Below, piece by piece: positions 18,706 to 26,877 of a DNA stretch of 43,644 nucleotides; position 1 is the first letter of the stretch, and the number at the start of each line of letters is the position of its first letter. Both the position numbers and the translations under genes were made by a program. The notes below the pieces were generated by a model. The model saw nothing but the letters and a program-made list of their open reading frames with translations. It ran no database searches and was not told the origin of the DNA. Source of the stretch: Pirellulales bacterium (lineage in GTDB: Bacteria > Planctomycetota > Planctomycetia > Pirellulales > Thermoguttaceae); the NCBI GenBank assembly GCA_016928165.1, contig JAFGLH010000158.1, positions 1 to 43,644 on the forward strand. Direction: 5' to 3'.

Positions 18706-19863
18706 GTGGAACAAAGGGAGAAGCAGACGGCGGCGCACTCCGGCGGTTCTAAAGATCGCCCTTGGGAGCTGCGGATTTGGAGCGGCATCGGCGTAAAAGG
18801 GTGGTTTCGAGAAATCGTCAAAAACCGCTTCAACTGCGGCCCCACCCGCATCGGCATGGCGCTGATTCTGACGGCGCTGAGCCTAATAAACTCGCTGCTG
18901 TGGCTGGTGCAGACGGCGCTAATGGGCCGAAAGATCGACCGCACCGAGATCGAGAAACATCCCATCTTCGTATTGGGGCACTGGCGGTCGGGAACCACCT
19001 TGCTGCACGAGTTGTTGGTCTGCGATCCCCGTCACACCTACCCCGACACCTTCGCCTGTTTCGCGCCGAACCACTTTTTGCTCTCCGCGAAATTGTTCTC
19101 CTGGTGGCTTTGGGCGCTTCTGCCCCGCAGCCGGCCGATGGACGACATGCGCGTCGGCCTGGACAGCCCTCAGGAAGACGAATGGGCCATGTGCAACATG
19201 GGCGTTCCCTCGCCGTATCTGACGCTGATGTTTCCCAACCACCCGCCGGCCTATGGCGAGTATCTCGACCTGCGTAACGTTTCCCCCTCGGCCCGCGCGC
19301 GTTGGAAGCGGGAACTGCGATGGTTTCTCAAATGCCTGACTTTCCGCAATCCGCGTAGGATCGTGCTGAAGACGCCGCAACACACATGTCGAATCAAGAC
19401 GCTCTTGGAGATGTTTCCCGACGCGCGGTTCGTTCACATCGTCCGCGATCCGTACACGATTTTTCCCTCGACTATCAAGCTCTGGAAGCGGATGTACCGC
19501 TATCACGGCCTGCAAAAGCCCCGCTACGAGGGCCTGGAGGAACACGTACTGAAAACCTTCGAGAGAATGTACGAGGTCTTCGAGGAGGACCGCAAGCTGC
19601 TCGGCCCTTCAAGATTTCTCGAAGTTCATTATGAAGAATTGGTCGCGGACCCCGTCGGCCGGATGCGGGAAATCTACCAGCGGCTGGAGCTGGGCGATTT
19701 CGAGGTCGCCCGGCCGGGGATCGAGGCCTATGCCGAGCGGACAAAAGACTACAAGGTCAACCGCCACGAGTTGGCCGACGAACTCCGCGACCGGGTGGGC
19801 GAACGTTGGAAGACGTATATCGAGCGTTACGGATACCAGCGGTCGGCGGAACGAGAAAAGTAG
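18706..19863 (+). CDS. PAPS-dependent sulfotransferase-like protein
   Basis: About 385 residues. The 5'-phosphosulfate loop is GHWRSGTTLLHELL, near residue 90. The 3'-phosphate motif is FVHIVRDPYTIFPST. Both are diagnostic for the Sulfotransfer family, whose members move sulfate from PAPS to sugars, lipids or peptides. The hydrophobic stretch IGMALILTALSLINSLLWLVQ before the first motif suggests a membrane-anchored enzyme. GTG 18706 has AAGG about 9 bases upstream. The alternative ATG 18667 has none and follows an AT-rich, promoter-like patch (TAAAAT) closely, so it seems less likely. The acceptor is unknown. Confidence 0.83.
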   Translation: MEQREKQTAAHSGGSKDRPWELRIWSGIGVKGWFREIVKNRFNCGPTRIGMALILTALSLINSLLWLVQTALMGRKIDRTEIEKHPIFVLGHWRSGTTLLHELLVCDPRHTYPDTFACFAPNHFLLSAKLFSWWLWALLPRSRPMDDMRVGLDSPQEDEWAMCNMGVPSPYLTLMFPNHPPAYGEYLDLRNVSPSARARWKRELRWFLKCLTFRNPRRIVLKTPQHTCRIKTLLEMFPDARFVHIVRDPYTIFPSTIKLWKRMYRYHGLQKPRYEGLEEHVLKTFERMYEVFEEDRKLLGPSRFLEVHYEELVADPVGRMREIYQRLELGDFEVARPGIEAYAERTKDYKVNRHELADELRDRVGERWKTYIERYGYQRSAEREK

Positions 19864-19884
19864 GTCGGGCACACCATACCCGAC
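19864..19884. terminator. Short hairpin between convergent genes
   Basis: GTCGGG (19864-19869) pairs with CCCGAC (19879-19884) directly after the sulfotransferase stop and before the convergent sigma-factor gene. There is no T-run. It could be a weak terminator or a remnant of an intergenic repeat. Confidence 0.35.
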
Positions 19885-19932
19885 AACTTGCCGCAGAAAC
19901 AAAACGTCGAGTACCGAGCGCCTGACCCACCG

Positions 19933-21369
19933 CTATTGCGCCGTCGGATGCATGACGGCCGATTGAACGGGCAGCGGAACGTTGTCGAGGAAATCGGCCA
20001 GCTTGCCGGCGCAGGAAGGCTGCTGCAGCTTGCGCAGGGCCTCGCATTCGATCTGGCGGATGCGCTCCCGAGTGACGGAAAAGATTTTCCCGACCTCCGA
20101 AAGCGTGTAGCTGTATCCGTCGGATAGTCCGTATCGGAGCCGAATGATTTCCCGCTCGCGGTAGTTGAGCGATTTCAAGGCCTCGATCACTTCCGTCCGC
20201 AGCGCGTCTTGGTTAAGCGACATCAGCGGATCGTTTACCCGCTCGTCGGGTATCATTTCGGCAAGGAAGTTTTCGCCTTCGTTGCCCGAGGGATCGTCGA
20301 GCGAATACGTGCGCCGATTGGCGCGCAGCGCGCGCCGCGTGGCCGCCGGCGACAGGCCGGCGGCCCGAGCGGTCTCTTCCACGGTGGGCGTCCCGCTTTT
20401 CTCTTGGGTCAATCGCCGATCGGCGCCGAGCACCTTGTCCATCGCGCCTAGCATGTGCACGGGGATGCGGATGGTGCGGCTGTGGTCGGCGATCGAGCGG
20501 CTGATCGCCTGGCGGATCCACCATGTGGCGTAGGTGGAAAACTTGAAGCCGCGCGAGCTGTCGAACTTGTCCACCGCCCTCAACAAGCCGGTGTTTCCCT
20601 CTTGAATCAAATCGAGGAAGCTGATTCCGCGGTTGCGGTAGCGCTTGGCGATCGAGACCACCAATCGCAAGTTCGCGGTGGCCAGCTTTTGCCGGGCGAG
20701 ATCGTACTCGCGCCGCAGCTCCGCGATGAGTTGCAAGCGGCGGCGGAGCCGCCCGGGCCGTTCGCCGGCGATCGTCGTCAGGCGGCGCAATTCCTTTCTT
20801 AACACGGCGATGCGCGAGCAAATCGCACCGTCGCCGTTCTTCGACCCCCGCAGAACGGTCAGCTCTCGGACGACGGCGTCCATGCTCAGTTGAATTTCCT
20901 CGAGCCTATGCAAGACTATCTGGAGATGTTGGATGCGGACGGGCGTTTCCTCGGCCAGCCGGATCGCCTTGGCGCGGCGGAGCGTCGAGCGGCGACGGAA
21001 TATCCGCTTCTCGCCTTTCCCGCGGCGCTTGCCAAGCGAAGCGGCGAAATCGAGGCGATTGCGCCGCAGCAGGTCGCGCATGGTGTGCAGATTGGGTCCG
21101 ATAAGCGCCAGCAGGCGGCGTTTCTTGCAGCGGTCGGAAAAGGGGATCTCGCAGACGGACTCGACGCGGATTTTCCCTAGGGCCGCCTTTTCCAACATGA
21201 CCATCGCCGCTTGCAACGCGAAGTCGCTGGAAAGGATGGCCTGGCGGAATTGTCCGCGAGTTTGGTCGATCCGCCGCGCCGCGTCGAGTTCCTCGCGGCG
21301 TCCCAGCAAGGGCACGTTGCCCATCTGCGTCAAATAGAGTTGCACCGGATCGGCCGGATTTCCGCCCAT
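19933..21369 (-). CDS. Primary-type (group 1/2) sigma-70 factor
   Basis: 478 residues. ATG 21369 is preceded by AAAGGTGG. It lacks region 1.1 and starts with region 1.2 ([16 protein letters not shown]). A ~200-residue, strongly basic, helical non-conserved region follows. Region 2 is [30 protein letters not shown] through [13 protein letters not shown]. Region 3 contains IRIPVHM. Region 4 contains LREREII-like [15 protein letters not shown] and the helix-turn-helix [20 protein letters not shown]. The region 2.4 and 4.2 motifs fit -10/-35 recognition like RpoD. Without a window-wide comparison I cannot say whether it is the housekeeping factor; missing region 1.1 favours an alternative group 2 factor. 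Confidence 0.9.
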   Translation of the reverse strand: MGGNPADPVQLYLTQMGNVPLLGRREELDAARRIDQTRGQFRQAILSSDFALQAAMVMLEKAALGKIRVESVCEIPFSDRCKKRRLLALIGPNLHTMRDLLRRNRLDFAASLGKRRGKGEKRIFRRRSTLRRAKAIRLAEETPVRIQHLQIVLHRLEEIQLSMDAVVRELTVLRGSKNGDGAICSRIAVLRKELRRLTTIAGERPGRLRRRLQLIAELRREYDLARQKLATANLRLVVSIAKRYRNRGISFLDLIQEGNTGLLRAVDKFDSSRGFKFSTYATWWIRQAISRSIADHSRTIRIPVHMLGAMDKVLGADRRLTQEKSGTPTVEETARAAGLSPAATRRALRANRRTYSLDDPSGNEGENFLAEMIPDERVNDPLMSLNQDALRTEVIEALKSLNYREREIIRLRYGLSDGYSYTLSEVGKIFSVTRERIRQIECEALRKLQQPSCAGKLADFLDNVPLPVQSAVMHPTAQ

Positions 21370-21669
21370 CGCGCCACCTTTGTTCCGAATGGCCGAAAAG
21401 TATGTCCGCCCCCCGACCTCCCATAATACGCATGGGAAAATACCGAGGTTCGCCGCGGACCAACCTCCGCTATTCATTGTAGACGAAGATGCAAGTAAAA
21501 AGTTTCTTTTTTGAGTCGGTTTTCATGCTCTGGATTCATGGCGACCCCCTCGCAAGCGTCATGGATTTTCCTCCATACAACGTATTTCCCCAAATTTTCA
21601 CCGCTCGCCCTCATATTTCCGTCCTCGCCGGGTATGCAATTAGAATCGAGATAAGGGGGTCTGCGCTAA

Positions 21670-22242
21670 ATGGACACCAACGGTCGGCCGGATTCCGTCG
21701 AGCCGCGGCGCGTCGAGCAGTTCATGGCTTTGTATTCGAGCCATCAGCGGCGGCTCTATCTATATGCGCTGACGCTGTTGCCCGACTCGGTCGACGCCGA
21801 GGACGTGCTGCAAGAGGCGAACCTGGTGTTGTGGCGGAAGTTCGATCAATACCGTCAGGGGACGAATTTTTTCGCCTGGGCCTGCCGGATCGTCCGCTAC
21901 GAGGTTCTCAAGCACCGGGAGAAGTCGGCCCGGGCGGCAAGCCTGTTGGATCCGGACGTGCTTGATCGTTTGGCCGAGTTGGCGGCCACCCAGGTGGAAC
22001 ACCTCGACGAGCAACACCGTCAGGCGTTAGTCGATTGCATGAAGCGGCTTAGCCCCGGCGATCGAGAATTGATGCATCATCGTTACGCCGAGGCGCTGAC
22101 CGTCAAGGCGATGGCGGCCGCCATGAACCGCTCGCCCAACGCGGTTTCTCAATCGTTGGGGCGCGTCCGCCGGCTGTTGTTGGATTGCATCAACGCCGCC
22201 GTCCACAACGGAGCCGATAACCGGCAAGGAGGACGGCCATGA
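21670..22242 (+). CDS. ECF-type sigma-70 factor, planctomycete family
   Basis: 190 residues with only regions 2 and 4. Region 2: FMALYSSHQRRLYLYALTLL, SVDAEDVLQEANLVLW and the FFAWACRIVRYEVLKH helix. Region 4: LSPGDRELMHHRYAE with a helix-turn-helix ending AVSQSLGRVRRLLLDCI. AAGGGGG lies about 10 bases before the ATG. Its stop overlaps the next ATG (ATGA), which ties it to the FecR-type membrane regulator. By family precedent it is held or activated by that partner and drives surface-protein genes. It diverges from the primary-type sigma factor gene; 300 bases separate the two starts and I see no convincing promoter there. Confidence 0.9.
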   Translation: MDTNGRPDSVEPRRVEQFMALYSSHQRRLYLYALTLLPDSVDAEDVLQEANLVLWRKFDQYRQGTNFFAWACRIVRYEVLKHREKSARAASLLDPDVLDRLAELAATQVEHLDEQHRQALVDCMKRLSPGDRELMHHRYAEALTVKAMAAAMNRSPNAVSQSLGRVRRLLLDCINAAVHNGADNRQGGRP

Positions 22243-23987
22243 GCGCATCCCTCCCCGAAAACCGCGAACTCGATCGGCTACTGGACCGCGTGCTGGATGG
22301 ATTGCACACGGACCGGGACGCTCGCCGGCTGAACGAGATTCTCCGATCGGACATCGACGCCTGCCGCCGATACGTCGCCTACGTGGAATTGCACGGCCGG
22401 CTCTCCTGGGGCGACGGCGTCAGGTCCGAAACGCCGCCTGTGATTTCGCTTCCTCCCCTCTCCCCCCTCCACTCTCCGCTCTCGCCTTTTTTCGTCGGCG
22501 GCCCAGTGTTTTCATACATGGTCGCCACGGTGGTTTTATGTTTGATGCTGTTGGGGGCTTGGGCCTACAAGATCAACTACGAACGCAACATCTTCACCGC
22601 CGATAACCGCAGCTCAACGACATCCGGTCCATTGGAACGACAACAATTAGTCTTCATCGGCCGAGTAACCGGCATGAAGGATTGCCGCTGGTCCGACCCC
22701 GACACGCATACAATCGTCGGCGCTTCGGTGCCGCTGGATCGCGAGTATGCCCTAGCCTTGGGCCTGATGGAAATTACGTACCAATCCGGGGCAAAGGTAA
22801 TCCTCGAAGGCCCCTGCACGTACAAAGTCGAATCCTCGGCTGGCGGTTTTCTTGAACGTGGAAAACTAACGGCTAATATCAGACCTCAAAGCTCAAAGCT
22901 CAAAGCTCAAAGCTTGGACTTCTCTTCACTCTCCACTCACCACTCTCCCCTCTTTGTCGTCCGCACTCCCACCGCCGTCGTCACCGACCTGGGCACGGAG
23001 TTCGGCGTCGCTGTCGATAAAAACGGCAATACAACGACGCGCGTTTTCCAAGGTTCGGTAAGAGTCGTGGCAGCCGGAGACGTCGTCGCAACCGGCGGCG
23101 CTCGCGGCGTGGTGTTGCGGAAGAACGAGTCGGCGCTGGTTGAAAGAACTAATAGCTCCGATATTCTTCCAAAAATAGTGATGGGCGTCGCGGCCGCCGA
23201 TACGGTGAAGTTTATCCGCGAATTGCCCCAACCGAGAAGGAACTTTATCGATCTGGCCGACATCGCGGCCGGGGGCGACGGCCTCGGATGGAGAAACCAG
23301 CGCGGCGTCGATCCTTCCACGGGCGCGATAATCGCGGCGCCGATCGGCAGTTTCGGCGCCGAGGGCGACGGCCGCTATCATCTCGTCGAAGGTCTGCCGT
23401 TGGTCGACGGCGTATTTGTGCCCGACGGCCGACAAGGCCCGGTCCAACTCGACTCCGCAGGACACGTCTTCGCGGGATTTCCCGAAACCGACAATTTCAC
23501 GTGGGGTTATATTTGGGCGGGCAAGTATCCGACGGTGAAAAACACGATACCTTCACCGTCATGTTGGTTGGACGGAGTCGATTACTCCGGAATTCCCCAC
23601 TCCGTATTATGCATGCCCGCCTGCAAGGGAGTCACGTTCGACATCGACGCGATTCGCAAGATGAATCCCGGCGCGGCGTTGCGACGATTCAGCGCCGCGG
23701 CGGGCAACACCGAACCCCGAACTTACGAGCATGTCCCGCTTCGTAAACGTGTTTCCGCCGACGTTTGGGTATTTGTCGATGGCAAACTCAGATTCAGCAA
23801 GACCGATTTTAATTCCGAGGATGGAGCGATTCCGATCATCGTCCCCTTGCAACCGACCGACAGGTTTTTGACGTTGGCGACCACCGACGCCGGCAACTCC
23901 GGCGAGTGCGATTGGACGATGTTTGGCGACCCGCGTTTGGAAATCAGCGAAAAAATCACAGACCGAAAGGAGGAACCATCTCGATAA
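22239..23987 (+). CDS. FecR-like transmembrane regulator with C-terminal NPCBM-like domain
   Basis: 582 residues; AAGGAGG lies 6 bases before the ATG. A ~60-residue cytoplasmic N-terminus should contact the sigma factor. One membrane helix lies at ~88-108 (VATVVLCLMLLGAWAY). The FecR domain follows, with GAKVILEGPCTYKVES and TAVVTDLGTEFGVAV, then VFQGSVRVV. The C-terminal third ends in VFVDGKLRFS...LTLATTDAGNSGECDW, typical of NPCBM/NEW2 carbohydrate-binding modules. It is thus a sensor-like anti-sigma/FecR protein that might read extracytoplasmic sugars; the sensing role is inference. Simple repeats lie in the coding sequence on both sides of the helix (22450-22491, CT-rich; 22886-22953). 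Confidence 0.85.
   Translation: MSASLPENRELDRLLDRVLDGLHTDRDARRLNEILRSDIDACRRYVAYVELHGRLSWGDGVRSETPPVISLPPLSPLHSPLSPFFVGGPVFSYMVATVVLCLMLLGAWAYKINYERNIFTADNRSSTTSGPLERQQLVFIGRVTGMKDCRWSDPDTHTIVGASVPLDREYALALGLMEITYQSGAKVILEGPCTYKVESSAGGFLERGKLTANIRPQSSKLKAQSLDFSSLSTHHSPLFVVRTPTAVVTDLGTEFGVAVDKNGNTTTRVFQGSVRVVAAGDVVATGGARGVVLRKNESALVERTNSSDILPKIVMGVAAADTVKFIRELPQPRRNFIDLADIAAGGDGLGWRNQRGVDPSTGAIIAAPIGSFGAEGDGRYHLVEGLPLVDGVFVPDGRQGPVQLDSAGHVFAGFPETDNFTWGYIWAGKYPTVKNTIPSPSCWLDGVDYSGIPHSVLCMPACKGVTFDIDAIRKMNPGAALRRFSAAAGNTEPRTYEHVPLRKRVSADVWVFVDGKLRFSKTDFNSEDGAIPIIVPLQPTDRFLTLATTDAGNSGECDWTMFGDPRLEISEKITDRKEEPSR
22886..22913 (+). repeat. Four tandem TCAAAGC units inside the FecR-type gene
   Basis: Exactly four 7-base units, 22886-22913, followed to ~22953 by a CT-rich tract (CACTCTCCACTCACC type). 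They encode the low-complexity stretch SSKLKAQSLDFSSLSTHHSP between conserved FecR segments. A 7-base unit shifts frame with each copy, so copy-number change here would normally break the gene. Confidence 0.8.
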
Positions 23988-24112
23988 CCCCGGGCAACGC
24001 GGGATGGAATTCCGAATCTTTCCCGCAATCCTTGCAGTTTTCGGGCGGGCGGTCCGTTCGAATAAGTTGTGTGTTTTCCGCAGTCATGTTTCTTTTTCAG
24101 GAGATTCTAACC

Positions 24113-25129
24113 ATGTCGAAAACTTATTTTTGTTTCGCGGCGTTGACTTTAGCGGCGCTCTTGTTCTGCTTTGTCGCCCACGCCCAGGCTGAAGTCCTCT
24201 TCAGCGATAACTTCAACGACGCGGGCACGCCCGTCACGGCGGATTGGGCGCTAAACGGCAACCTCGCCGCGCGCCAGGGAGGAACGTTGGTCAGCGAGGG
24301 AGGCACGGTTCAATGGACGCGATCCACGCGCTCGACGGTGGATCGCGTGCAAGTCAACAATACGACCTACAGCAGCGACGGCGCTAACACGCTGATGATC
24401 TGCGCAAACGACGTCAACCATAATCACTCGGCTCTGATCAACCACGACTTCACCGATCAGAAAATCATCGATGCCGGCGGGTTTATCGTTCGCTTCGACA
24501 TGGATCCCATGGCCGTCGGCAGCAGCGGCACGTTGAAATACTACGGCGGCGGAGTCTTCATCGGCGCCAAGGATAATTTGGAAAGCAACGTTACTTCCAC
24601 TTCCGTGGGCAACTATGACAACAAAGCCGACTTGGGCATACTTCTCACCGACGGCCCCTACACCGGCATGGCTGGCGCGCTGCTGGGCGCCTATGCGGGC
24701 ACCGCCACGCGCGTCAATGCCGTCGGCACGACCAGCATCACCCAACGGACGGTCTACGACACCGACTACGCCGCGAACTTCCAGAAATGGTATACCTGCG
24801 AGTTGCGAGTCGCCTTGGACTCCGATTTCTCGGAAGGCGGCGCCGCCACGGCTTCGTTCTGGGTCGGTCCGAAAGGCGGCACGCTCGTCCAGAAGGACCT
24901 GGATCCAAGCACGGAAGGATTGGATTTTTCATGGAGTTGGGATGATGACGGCCATAACTACATCGGACTTTTCAGCTATACGAACGCCGCGCCCAACAGT
25001 ACCAGCTACACGAACGTCTCGCTGTTCGACAACATCGAAATCAGCACAATTCCCGAGCCGTCCACCTTGGCTCTGCTCGGTTGCGGGCTGATCGGGCTGT
25101 TGGCCTACGCTTGGAGGAAACGCAAGTGA
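24113..25129 (+). CDS. PEP-CTERM surface protein
   Basis: 338 residues. ATG 24113 has AGGAG 9 bases upstream. An open frame extending 207 bases further upstream overlaps the previous gene and lacks support. Signal peptide MSKTYFCFAALTLAALLFCF...AQA. The body is beta-rich and resembles LamG/concanavalin-like sandwich domains (VLFSDNFNDAG at the start, GHNYIGLFSY near the end). The sorting tail is IPEPSTLALLGCGLIGLLA followed by RKRK. PEP-CTERM proteins are processed by exosortase and often linked to exopolysaccharide. It lies 125 bases downstream of the FecR-type gene and is a candidate target of the ECF factor. Confidence 0.85.
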   Translation: MSKTYFCFAALTLAALLFCFVAHAQAEVLFSDNFNDAGTPVTADWALNGNLAARQGGTLVSEGGTVQWTRSTRSTVDRVQVNNTTYSSDGANTLMICANDVNHNHSALINHDFTDQKIIDAGGFIVRFDMDPMAVGSSGTLKYYGGGVFIGAKDNLESNVTSTSVGNYDNKADLGILLTDGPYTGMAGALLGAYAGTATRVNAVGTTSITQRTVYDTDYAANFQKWYTCELRVALDSDFSEGGAATASFWVGPKGGTLVQKDLDPSTEGLDFSWSWDDDGHNYIGLFSYTNAAPNSTSYTNVSLFDNIEISTIPEPSTLALLGCGLIGLLAYAWRKRK

Positions 25130-25136
25130 GAATCAT

Positions 25137-25167
25137 GTTGGGGTGGCAGTTTAACTGCCACCCCAAC
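25137..25167. repeat. Perfect palindrome (family C), copy 1
   Basis: 15-base arms (25137-25151 and 25153-25167; GTTGGGGTGGCAGTT) around one base, 8 bases after the PEP-CTERM gene. It matches 39374-39404 at 26 of 31 positions. There is no T-run, but it could act as a transcript 3' end. Confidence 0.75.
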
Positions 25168-25193
25168 GTGTAGTCGCCCCAGCGTAAAATACT

Positions 25194-25219
25194 CCCCTCT
25201 CCCGCAAGCGGGAGAGGGG
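25194..25219. repeat. Hairpin repeat (family B), copy 1
   Basis: A 12-bp stem CCCCTCTCCCGC (25194-25205) / GCGGGAGAGGGG (25208-25219) with an AA loop, trailed by TCAGGGGTGAGGGCG. The same unit, with one change in the trailing part, lies at 28467-28506. It sits upstream of the DUF1559 gene. Confidence 0.8.
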
Positions 25220-25278
25220 TCAGGGGTGAGGGCGAATTGAATGCAGACCCGAAGTTCAAACGTTATTGGACGCTTGTT

Positions 25279-26355
25279 ATGAACGAATATCATTTATTCA
25301 ATAACGCCGCGAGGACGCGGCGGCTAAACGGCCACACGCGCGCGCGTGCCACTGGCTCAGCCAGTGCCGCCCCCGCATCCCCAAGCCCCAATCCCCAATC
25401 CCCGTGCGGCTTTACCTTGGTCGAACTCTTGGTCGTTATAACAATCATCGGCATTCTCATTGCCCTGCTGTTGCCGGCGGTGCAAGCGGCCCGCGAGGCG
25501 GCCAGACGGTTGCAGTGTCAAAACAATCTCAAGCAGATCGGCTTGGCCATCCACAATTACGCCGAGACGTACAATTCCTTTCCGGCGGGCGACTCGATCA
25601 GCCTGGTCGATTGCGCCCGGTCGGACACGGGCTACAGCGATTGCCGGGGAAACCCGCTCTACGTCGTTATTCTGCCGTTCATCGAGCAGACCGGCATCGA
25701 GGGAACATACGATTATGACGTCGGCTATTACATGTGGGCCTCTCAGAACTTCGAGTTTTACCTCCTGAAAGTGCCGGTCTATCAATGCCCCAGCGACGAT
25801 CGACCCTCACAATATCCAAACATGCGGGATTACTTCGGGGTCAGCGGCGGCAAGAATTACGTCGTTCACGGCACGCGCGGTTACGTGTTCATGGACGGGA
25901 TTTTCACTTTCAATACATGGCGACGGTTTGCCGACATCAGCGACGGCGCCTCGTCCACGATGGCCGTCGGGGAAAGCGTTCACAACGCGTATTTCGGCGA
26001 CGCTCGGACGGCGGAAGGGAACATTAGTCCGGGATACAACAACCCCAGTCTAGGCGCGCCATGCGCTTGGGTGGCCGGCGACGGATGCTCGAAAACCACC
26101 TGCCCGACAAGTTCCTGGAGCATGGGGCGCGGGCACCGCAGCACGCTGCATCCGATCAATTCCACCCTTTTCGATCCGACCATGGCCAACAACGAGGAAA
26201 ACGACTCGCCCTTCGGCAGCTTCCACGGCGGCGGGGCGCACTTCGTCTTCGCCGACGGACACGTCGCGTTCCTCAACGACGCGATCAACATGAACGTCTA
26301 TCAAGCGCTGAGCACCATCGCCGGCGGAGAGATCATCCCGGGCGGGGACTATTAG
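25279..26355 (+). CDS. DUF1559 prepilin-like protein (H-X9-DG)
   Basis: 358 residues. The type IV prepilin motif G44-FTLVELLVVITIIGIL opens the single helix, and PAVQAAREAARRLQCQNNLKQIGLAIHNY is the DUF1559 signature. The end has His, nine residues, then DG (HGGGAHFVFADG), the H-X9-DG mark of this planctomycete/verrucomicrobial family. The prepilin peptidase at 37477-38730 is a possible processing enzyme. I take ATG 25279; the earlier TTG 25237 lies in repeat sequence. No good Shine-Dalgarno is visible. The 44-residue leader is long (6-20 is usual) and is encoded by repeat DNA, including a palindrome at 25350-25366. The true start could therefore be uncertain. Confidence 0.85.
   Translation: MNEYHLFNNAARTRRLNGHTRARATGSASAAPASPSPNPQSPCGFTLVELLVVITIIGILIALLLPAVQAAREAARRLQCQNNLKQIGLAIHNYAETYNSFPAGDSISLVDCARSDTGYSDCRGNPLYVVILPFIEQTGIEGTYDYDVGYYMWASQNFEFYLLKVPVYQCPSDDRPSQYPNMRDYFGVSGGKNYVVHGTRGYVFMDGIFTFNTWRRFADISDGASSTMAVGESVHNAYFGDARTAEGNISPGYNNPSLGAPCAWVAGDGCSKTTCPTSSWSMGRGHRSTLHPINSTLFDPTMANNEENDSPFGSFHGGGAHFVFADGHVAFLNDAINMNVYQALSTIAGGEIIPGGDY
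25350..25366. repeat. Palindrome (family D) inside the DUF1559 leader
   Basis: CACTGGCT (25350-25357), one base, AGCCAGTG (25359-25366). The same CACTGGC...GCCAGTG unit is intergenic at 32388-32406. It is followed by CCCAATCCCCAATCCCC-type tandem sequence (25379-25402). Together they encode Ala/Ser/Pro-rich residues before the prepilin motif. Confidence 0.65.
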
Positions 26356-26499
26356 AGGATCCATGCCAGTTGGAAATTTCCGAGTTTTCGCCTTCAGATT
26401 TTCTCCGGCGGCGGGTATGCAGTGGGGAGTATTATTGCGCCCCGCACAGCTAATGATCCGAGGCCGACCAATGGGAGGCCGGAAAATTAGGCAAAAAGT

Positions 26500-26646
26500 A
26501 TGCCAGGCCGGATCATTTACGACGCAAACACCAATAGTCGCTCTCGGATTACCTATACCGCGTCAGACGGGGACGACGTCACCATTCTGCCGGACCGGAC
26601 GCCGTCCCGGGATCGTGTTTCGGAATTGCTTGCGAGTGTCCCGTAA
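26500..26646 (+). CDS. Possible small protein, doubtful
   Basis: A 48-residue frame from ATG to TAA. The product is hydrophilic (begins MPGRIIYDANTNSRSRITY, ends SELLASVP) without membrane segment or Cys. An AGG lies 9 bases before the ATG. The sequence reads like protein (balanced composition, no repeats) rather than palindrome-derived sequence, but I do not recognise it. It could be a remnant of a larger gene. Confidence 0.25.
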   Translation: MPGRIIYDANTNSRSRITYTASDGDDVTILPDRTPSRDRVSELLASVP

Positions 26647-26680
26647 TTAAATACCGCAGTTTTCCTATGTTGTTGGCTGC

Positions 26681-26704
26681 GGTCGCGCGCAAAATCGCGC
26701 GACC
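26681..26704. repeat. GC hairpin in intergenic region
   Basis: GGTCGCGCG (26681-26689) pairs with CGCGCGACC (26696-26704) around a 6-base loop. It follows the possible small frame by 34 bases. Confidence 0.5.
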
Positions 26705-26780
26705 GGATGCCAGAAAACCGTAAAAAATAAGGGTTTACGATCATTCAATTCCAGGACACCCTCAACTAAATTGGCAGGGT

Positions 26781-26860
26781 GGGTGGGTCGAGCGCAGCGA
26801 GCCCCACCAACCATATCAGCAACGGACAACATGGTGGGGCTCGCTGCGATCGACCCGCCC
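26781..26860. repeat. Long inverted repeat (family E) upstream of the beta-propeller gene
   Basis: Arms 26781-26809 and 26832-26860 match at 27 of 29 positions (GGGTGGGTCGA...GCAGCGAGCCCCACCA), with a 22-base loop. It ends 17 bases before ATG 26878, so the structure would lie in the 5' leader of that mRNA. An AGGGTGGGTC fragment of the same type lies near 17920. Confidence 0.75.
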
Positions 26861-26877
26861 TACGGAGATCAACAGCC

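Larger units (their letters stand above)
26356..26877. other. 522-base intergenic stretch rich in hairpins
   Basis: No confident gene. It contains a possible 48-codon frame (26500-26646), a GC hairpin (26681-26704) and a long inverted repeat (26781-26860) that runs up to the next gene. Bases 26640-26770 are clearly more AT-rich than the surroundings. Confidence 0.6.

Noticed and set aside
21617-21659. TTCCGT...TAGAAT promoter for the ECF gene
   Set aside because: The -35 match is poor, the spacer is 18, and the predicted start would fall on the Shine-Dalgarno site itself.
23906-24112. N-terminal extension of the PEP-CTERM gene into the FecR-type gene
   Set aside because: It overlaps the upstream coding region, lacks a start signal and would bury the signal peptide; ATG 24113 has AGGAG and a clean signal sequence.
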